64,000 nucleotides of DNA from Isosphaera sp. (lineage in GTDB: Bacteria; Planctomycetota; Planctomycetia; Gemmatales; Gemmataceae), in assembly GCA_013822345.1 (NCBI GenBank), contig PNKH01000030.1, positions 1-64,000 on the forward strand, given 5' to 3'. Under the pieces are notes generated by a model, which searched no databases, was not told the origin of the DNA, and saw only the letters and a list, made by a program, of their open reading frames with translations. Each line of letters starts with the position of its first letter. Position 1 is the first letter of the stretch. Below, piece by piece: positions 60,157 to 64,000 of this stretch. Both the position numbers and the translations under genes were made by a program.

Positions 60157-60909
60157 ATGCGGAACTTCAAGCTCACCGTCCGCTACGACGGGACGGACTT
60201 CTTCGGCTGGCAGACGCAGCCCGGCCGGCGGACGGTGCAGGAGACGCTCGAGAAGGCGTTCGTCGAGATCACCCATGAGGGGCGCGTCCGGCTGAACTGC
60301 AGCGGGCGGACGGACTCCGGCGTCCACGCGGTCGGGCAGGTGGCGAACGTGTTCTCGGCGACGAAGCTGCCGTGCGACACGCTGCTCCGGGCGGTGAACG
60401 CGAAGCTGCCGGCCGACGTGTGCGTTCGCGAGTTGGTGGAGGTCCCGCAGAGCTTCTGCGCGAACAAGGACGCCGTGCGGAAGACGTACCGGTACGTGAT
60501 CCAGGACGGCCGGGTGCAGGACCCGTTCCTGCGGAAGTACGCGTGGTTCGTGCGGCAGCCGCTGGACGCGGCGGCGATGTCACGGGCGGGGGAGTGTTTG
60601 GTCGGGCGGCACGACTTCCGGTGCTTCGAGACGGAGTGGCCGAACCGGCTGACCAGCGTGCGGACGGTGACGCACCTGTCGGTGAACCGGTTCGGCGAGT
60701 GCCTCTGGATCGACGTGGAGGCGAACGGCTTCCTGTACAACATGGTGCGGGCGATCGCCGGCAGCCTGGTGCAGGTCGGCCGGGGGTTCTGGCCGGAGAC
60801 GCAGGTCGCCGAGGTGTTGAAGGCGATGGACCGCCGGCTCGCCGGCCCGACCGCCCCGCCGGAGGGGCTGTTCCTGATGCGGGTGACGTACCCGCCGCTT
60901 GCGGCGTAG
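60157..60909 (+). CDS. truA: tRNA pseudouridine(38-40) synthase
   Basis: A 250-residue enzyme converting uridines 38-40 of the tRNA anticodon stem to pseudouridine. The N-terminal YDGTDFFGWQTQPGRRTVQ and the catalytic loop GRTDSGVHAVGQVA, with D53, are diagnostic. The RYVIQDG, FRCFE and LYNMVRAIAGSLVQVGRG segments complete the family pattern. Length is normal. The stop codon lies within a short palindrome (60894-60934) just before aroA. Confidence 0.97.
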   Translation: MRNFKLTVRYDGTDFFGWQTQPGRRTVQETLEKAFVEITHEGRVRLNCSGRTDSGVHAVGQVANVFSATKLPCDTLLRAVNAKLPADVCVRELVEVPQSFCANKDAVRKTYRYVIQDGRVQDPFLRKYAWFVRQPLDAAAMSRAGECLVGRHDFRCFETEWPNRLTSVRTVTHLSVNRFGECLWIDVEANGFLYNMVRAIAGSLVQVGRGFWPETQVAEVLKAMDRRLAGPTAPPEGLFLMRVTYPPLAA

Positions 60910-60934
60910 CCGCGGGCGCTACGCCGCAAGCGGC
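60894..60934. repeat. Perfect 16-bp palindrome overlapping the truA stop
   Basis: GCCGCTTGCGGCGTAG (60894-60909) pairs with 60919-60934 around a 9-nt loop. The left arm contains the last codons and TAG of truA. The right arm ends 12 bp before the aroA ATG. Confidence 0.85.
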
Positions 60935-60945
60935 TCAATCAATCC

Positions 60946-62253
60946 ATGTCCGACCTCACCTACCCGCCGGAACTGGAAGTCGTCCCGCTGGCGAGCCCGC
61001 CGTCCGCGACGGTGACGGTGCCCGGGAGTAAGAGCGAAACCAACCGGGCGCTGGTGCTGGCCGGACTCGGCGGCCTCAACTTCTGCGCCCTCAGCGGGGC
61101 GCTCCAGAGCGAAGACACCGCGGTGATGATCGAGGCGCTCCGCCTCCTCGGGTGCAAGGTCAACATCTTTCCGGACTCGCCCGACACCATCCGGTTGATC
61201 CGGCCCGAGCTGTTGGGAACGACGCCCGCCCCGCCGGACCTGTTCGTCGGCAACTCGGGCACCACCATTCGGTTTCTGACCGCGATGCTCGGAACGCTGA
61301 CCGGCCGGTTCCGGCTGGACGGCGTGCCGCGGATGAGGGAGCGGCCGATCGAGGAACTGTTGGACGGGATGCGGCAACTCGGGGTCGTGGCGCGGAGCGA
61401 GGCCGGGAACGGGTGCCCGCCGGTGATCGTCGAGGGGACCGGGCGGATGGGCGGAACGGCCCGCATCCGGGGCGACCGGAGCAGCCAGTTCTTGAGCGGC
61501 TTACTCATGGTCGGGCCGTTCACCTCGTCCGAAACCGTGATCGAGGTCGAAGGCCCGCTCGTGTCCGAGCCCTACGTCGCGATGACGCTGGCGATGATTG
61601 ACGCATTCGGTTACGACGTCGAGGTCGGCCCGGGCCACCGCTACCGGTTCCCCCCTAATCAGGGCCGTCGCTTCGCAAGCACCTCCTACAACATCGAACC
61701 CGACGCCTCCGCCGCGTCGTACTTCTGGGCCGCGGCGGCCGTCACCGGCGGGCGGGTCACCGTCTCCGGGCTGACCCGCAGTTCGCTCCAGGGCGACGTG
61801 CGGTTCGTCGACGTGCTCGCCGGGATGGGCTGCCGGGTCGAGGAGTGCGACGCCGGGATCACCGTCCACGGCGGGCCGCTCCGCGGCACCGACGCCGACA
61901 TGAACGACATCAGTGACACCGTGATGACACTCACCGCGGTGGCTTGCTTCGCGGACGGCCCGACCACCATCCGGAACGTCGCCCACATCCGCCACAAGGA
62001 GACGGACCGGATCGCCGCGCTGGCGACCGAACTGCGGAAGCTCGGGGCGGGGGTCGAGGAGCGGGCCGACGGGCTGACCATCACCCCGCGGCCGCTGACC
62101 GGCTGCCCCGTGGACACCTACGACGACCACCGGATGGCGATGAGCCTGGCACTCGTGGGGCTCAAGGTGCCGGGCGTCGTGATCCGGAACCCCGGTTGCG
62201 TGGCGAAGACGTACCCGGGGTTCTGGCAAGACCTGGCGAAACTGCGCGGGTAA
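60946..62253 (+). CDS. aroA: 3-phosphoshikimate 1-carboxyvinyltransferase (EPSP synthase)
   Basis: A 435-residue enzyme joining phosphoenolpyruvate to shikimate-3-phosphate in the aromatic amino-acid pathway. Key motifs are PGSKSETNRALVLAGL (substrate lysine and serine), GNSGTTIRFLTAML, RERPIEELLDGMRQLG, GDRSSQFLSGLLM and the late DTYDDHRMAMSLALVGL. NVAHIRHKETDRIAALATEL, with the catalytic Glu/Asp/Arg cluster, is intact. The length is full. It follows truA by 36 bp on the same strand. Confidence 0.97.
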   Translation: MSDLTYPPELEVVPLASPPSATVTVPGSKSETNRALVLAGLGGLNFCALSGALQSEDTAVMIEALRLLGCKVNIFPDSPDTIRLIRPELLGTTPAPPDLFVGNSGTTIRFLTAMLGTLTGRFRLDGVPRMRERPIEELLDGMRQLGVVARSEAGNGCPPVIVEGTGRMGGTARIRGDRSSQFLSGLLMVGPFTSSETVIEVEGPLVSEPYVAMTLAMIDAFGYDVEVGPGHRYRFPPNQGRRFASTSYNIEPDASAASYFWAAAAVTGGRVTVSGLTRSSLQGDVRFVDVLAGMGCRVEECDAGITVHGGPLRGTDADMNDISDTVMTLTAVACFADGPTTIRNVAHIRHKETDRIAALATELRKLGAGVEERADGLTITPRPLTGCPVDTYDDHRMAMSLALVGLKVPGVVIRNPGCVAKTYPGFWQDLAKLRG

Positions 62254-62260
62254 ACGAAGA

Positions 62261-62281
62261 CGGCCGGGGTAAACCCGGCCG
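62261..62281. terminator. Short hairpin between convergent genes
   Basis: CGGCCGGG (62261-62268) and CCCGGCCG (62274-62281) pair around GTAAA, just after the aroA stop and before the convergent small gene's stop. It is the only terminator-sized hairpin here; no T-run follows. Confidence 0.5.
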
Positions 62282-62295
62282 CTCGCCCGCTCACG

Positions 62296-62466
62296 TCACT
62301 TGCCCTCTTCTTTCGGAGGCTCCGTCCAGAACGGGCTCAGCCGGCGGATCTTGTACAGCACCTTGTCCCGGTCGGCCCCGGTCGCCGTCTCCAGCTTCGC
62401 CTTCAGCTTCGTCATCTTCTTCTTCCGGCTGTACCGCCGGTCGAGTTCGATCCGCCGCTCCACCAT
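62296..62466 (-). CDS. Very small basic protein
   Basis: A 56-residue protein from ATG 62464-62466 with a strong AGGAGAG about 6 nt upstream, which makes it a real gene despite its size. It starts MVERRIELDRRYSRKKKMTK and is dense in Lys and Arg; the middle part looks helical (KLKAKLETATGADRDKVLYKIRRL). It ends FWTEPPKEEGK. Similar tiny proteins occur in planctomycetes (possibly DUF6800), but I cannot confirm this. The charge suggests nucleic-acid or ribosome binding. It is divergent from the membrane protein at 62503, with only 36 bp between starts. Confidence 0.8.
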   Translation of the reverse strand: MVERRIELDRRYSRKKKMTKLKAKLETATGADRDKVLYKIRRLSPFWTEPPKEEGK

Positions 62467-62502
62467 ATACTCTCTCCTGACGCGCCCCGGTACCCGAGTA
62501 CG

Positions 62503-63816
62503 ATGAGTCAACCTTACACCCCGGCCCCCCGGCCGGCAAGACTCGCCCGGGCCGTCCTCCTCGCCGCCTGGGCCGCCCTGACCGCCGGGGCGGTCGGGTT
62601 CGTCGTCGCGTTCGGGTCGAACGCCCCGTACGCCGACGAGTGGGAGTTCGTCCCCGCCCTGCTCGGCCGCGAGCCGGCCGGGCCGTGGCTGTGGGCCCAG
62701 CACAACGAGCACCGGCTGCCCCTCCCGCGGGCTGTCTACCTCGCCCTGTTCAAGCTCACCCACGACTTCCGGGCCGGGATGCTCCTCCAGGTCGGGATGC
62801 TCTCTGCTCTGAGCCTCGGGCTGATGGCCCTCGCCGCCCGGCTCCGCGGCCGACCCGCCTGGCCGGACGCCTTCTTCCCCGTCTCCCTGCTCCACCTCGG
62901 GCACTGGGAGAACTTCGTCATGGGCTACCAGCTCTGCTTCGCCCTGTTCACCGTGCTCGTCACCGGGTTGGTGGTGGTAGCCCTGCGGGCGACCCGCGAG
63001 ACCGCGTTCCGGTCGGGGGTGGCGGCCGGCACCCTCAACCTCTTGTTGGTGCTGACCGGCGGGGCCGGGCTGGCGGTCGCCCCGCCGGTCTGCGCGTGGG
63101 TCGTTTACTTGGCCGCGGCCGAGTGGCGGGCGGGGCGGCGGGGGCGGGCGGCGGTTCTCATCGGTCTGGCGGTCCTACCTCCGGCGTATTGTGTTCCATA
63201 CTTCACCGGCTACGAGCACCCCCCGCACCACCCGCCGACCAGCTCCGACCCGGTCGCGGTCGCCCGGGTCGCCGCCGAGGGGCTGGCGATGGCCGCCGCC
63301 CCCGGGGCGCCGCCGGTCTGGGCGGTCGTGTTCGCCGCCGAGGTGGTCCTCGGCCTGGCCACGGTGCGACTCCTCGTCGGGGGTCCGGGCGGGGACCGAA
63401 CTTCGGCATTCGGCTTGGCGGCGGTCGCGGCCGGGGTGGTGCTGCTCGTGCTGGCGGTCGGGCACGGGCGGGCGGCGATGGGACCGGGGATGGGGCTGTG
63501 GTCCCGGTACGGGCTGCTGACGTGGCCGCTGCTGGGGGCCGCGTACCTCGTCTGGGTGCGGGCCGGGCGGGAGGCGGTGCCGATGCTGATGTGCTTCGCG
63601 GCGAGCCTCGCGTTCGTCCCGAACACCGGCACCGGGATGGCGGTCGGCAGCGCGGTCCGGGCGGGGTACGACCGGATCCGGGCGGACGTCCGGGCGGGGG
63701 TGCCGGTGGCGGCACTGGTCGACCGGCACCTGAAGGGGACGGGGCAGGAGGGGCGGGCGGCCCGCGGCATCCCGATGCTGCGCGAGGCCGGGGTCGGGGT
63801 GTTCGCGGGGAAGTGA
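62503..63816 (+). CDS. Multi-pass membrane protein of unknown function
   Basis: A 437-residue protein with about ten hydrophobic segments (for example residues 17-40, 95-115, 145-168, 175-215, 270-330 and 345-390). The first loop, SNAPYADEWEFVPALL, holds an acidic ADEWE stretch that recalls GT-C glycosyltransferases, followed by NEHRLPLPRAVYLALFKLTHDFR. That places it loosely with polyprenyl-dependent sugar transferases or YfhO-like proteins, but I do not recognise the family. The C-terminal 60 residues are soluble. It is immediately followed (3 bp after its stop) by the next gene. Confidence 0.72.
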   Translation: MSQPYTPAPRPARLARAVLLAAWAALTAGAVGFVVAFGSNAPYADEWEFVPALLGREPAGPWLWAQHNEHRLPLPRAVYLALFKLTHDFRAGMLLQVGMLSALSLGLMALAARLRGRPAWPDAFFPVSLLHLGHWENFVMGYQLCFALFTVLVTGLVVVALRATRETAFRSGVAAGTLNLLLVLTGGAGLAVAPPVCAWVVYLAAAEWRAGRRGRAAVLIGLAVLPPAYCVPYFTGYEHPPHHPPTSSDPVAVARVAAEGLAMAAAPGAPPVWAVVFAAEVVLGLATVRLLVGGPGGDRTSAFGLAAVAAGVVLLVLAVGHGRAAMGPGMGLWSRYGLLTWPLLGAAYLVWVRAGREAVPMLMCFAASLAFVPNTGTGMAVGSAVRAGYDRIRADVRAGVPVAALVDRHLKGTGQEGRAARGIPMLREAGVGVFAGK

Positions 63817-63819
63817 CCG

Positions 63820-64000
63820 ATGTTCGACGTGGACCCGTGGTGGGTGGCGGGCGGGGCGGCGGCCGCGGCCGTGCTGGTCGTCGCCGGCCGGTGGGGGTGG
63901 CACCTCGCCCGGGCGGTGCAGGCCGAGCGGGCCCGGGAGCTGTTCCGCCTGCAGCACGAGCGGTACGAGGAGGCGTTCCTGAAGGCGGCCGGCGCGACCG
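63820..64000 (+). CDS. Membrane-anchored protein, cut by the window end
   Basis: The first 60 codons of a gene starting at ATG 63820, 3 bp after the previous stop, so the two are probably co-transcribed. The translation starts MFDVDPWWVAGGAAAAAVLV: a short lead, one transmembrane helix (about residues 9-24), then a charged, helical, probably coiled-coil segment (RAVQAERARELFRLQHERY). The product cannot be identified from this part. Confidence 0.75.
   Translation, partial: MFDVDPWWVAGGAAAAAVLVVAGRWGWHLARAVQAERARELFRLQHERYEEAFLKAAGAT

Noticed and set aside
1-64000. tRNA, rRNA, insertion sequence, integrase or phage genes
   Set aside because: I looked for cloverleaf-like arms, ribosomal RNA segments and transposase or integrase motifs (DDE, HUH, tyrosine recombinase) and saw none.

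Overview
This window is very GC-rich DNA (roughly 70% or more by eye) from a planctomycete, most likely a Gemmataceae member. The call rests on gene content: two DUF1559 pseudopilin-like proteins each paired with a small carboxypeptidase-regulatory-like lipoprotein, DUF1501 and DUF1549/DUF1553 cytochrome proteins, two DUF1080 proteins, a DUF255 thioredoxin-fold protein, FHA and Ser/Thr-kinase proteins, and several very large beta-propeller proteins. I see no rRNA, tRNA, CRISPR array, transposase, integrase or phage gene, so this looks like ordinary chromosome. GTG and TTG starts are common.

Layout. 1-4600: a pilin/lipoprotein pair, a methyltransferase, a fatty-acid desaturase and an acyltransferase. 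4596-5556: a long stretch with no convincing gene. 5557-7143: an FHA-GGDEF diguanylate cyclase and a TPR-like protein. 7228-10979: a succinate dehydrogenase operon (sdhC-sdhA-sdhB, minus strand). 11072-18803: a peptidase S11/CE15-like esterase fusion, DUF1501, two DUF1080 proteins, a lactonase-fold propeller and a sialidase-fold propeller. 18946-24895: DUF58, MoxR ATPase and a 1279-residue TPR/PQQ-propeller protein, all on the minus strand. 25226-39010: a diheme lipoprotein cytochrome, a membrane patatin, a sugar epimerase, DUF1573, DUF255, a huge sortilin-like propeller and a GT39-type membrane protein. 39122-53499: the second pilin/lipoprotein pair, an FHA/coiled-coil/pseudokinase giant, a beta-lactamase-fold hydrolase, a membrane Ser/Thr kinase, an M61 peptidase and a metzincin-type protease. 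53700-58932: a YiiX-like hydrolase and a DUF1549/DUF1553-DUF1501 pair. 59030-64000: housekeeping genes (asd, truA, aroA), a tiny basic protein and membrane proteins.

The most unusual feature is not a gene. About two thirds of the intergenic gaps hold a long palindrome, usually with perfect arms of 16-47 bp and a short loop. The palindromes fall into several sequence families, some of which recur at loci tens of kilobases apart. They sit between convergent, divergent and co-directional genes alike, including every junction of the sdh operon, and one lies inside a coding sequence. They look like a dispersed, actively maintained hairpin element rather than simple terminators.

Functionally the window combines central metabolism (succinate oxidation, aspartate-family and aromatic amino-acid synthesis, tRNA modification) with a large exported repertoire for binding and cutting carbohydrates, esters, peptidoglycan and peptides, and with phospho-signalling proteins (FHA, kinase, pseudokinase, c-di-GMP).
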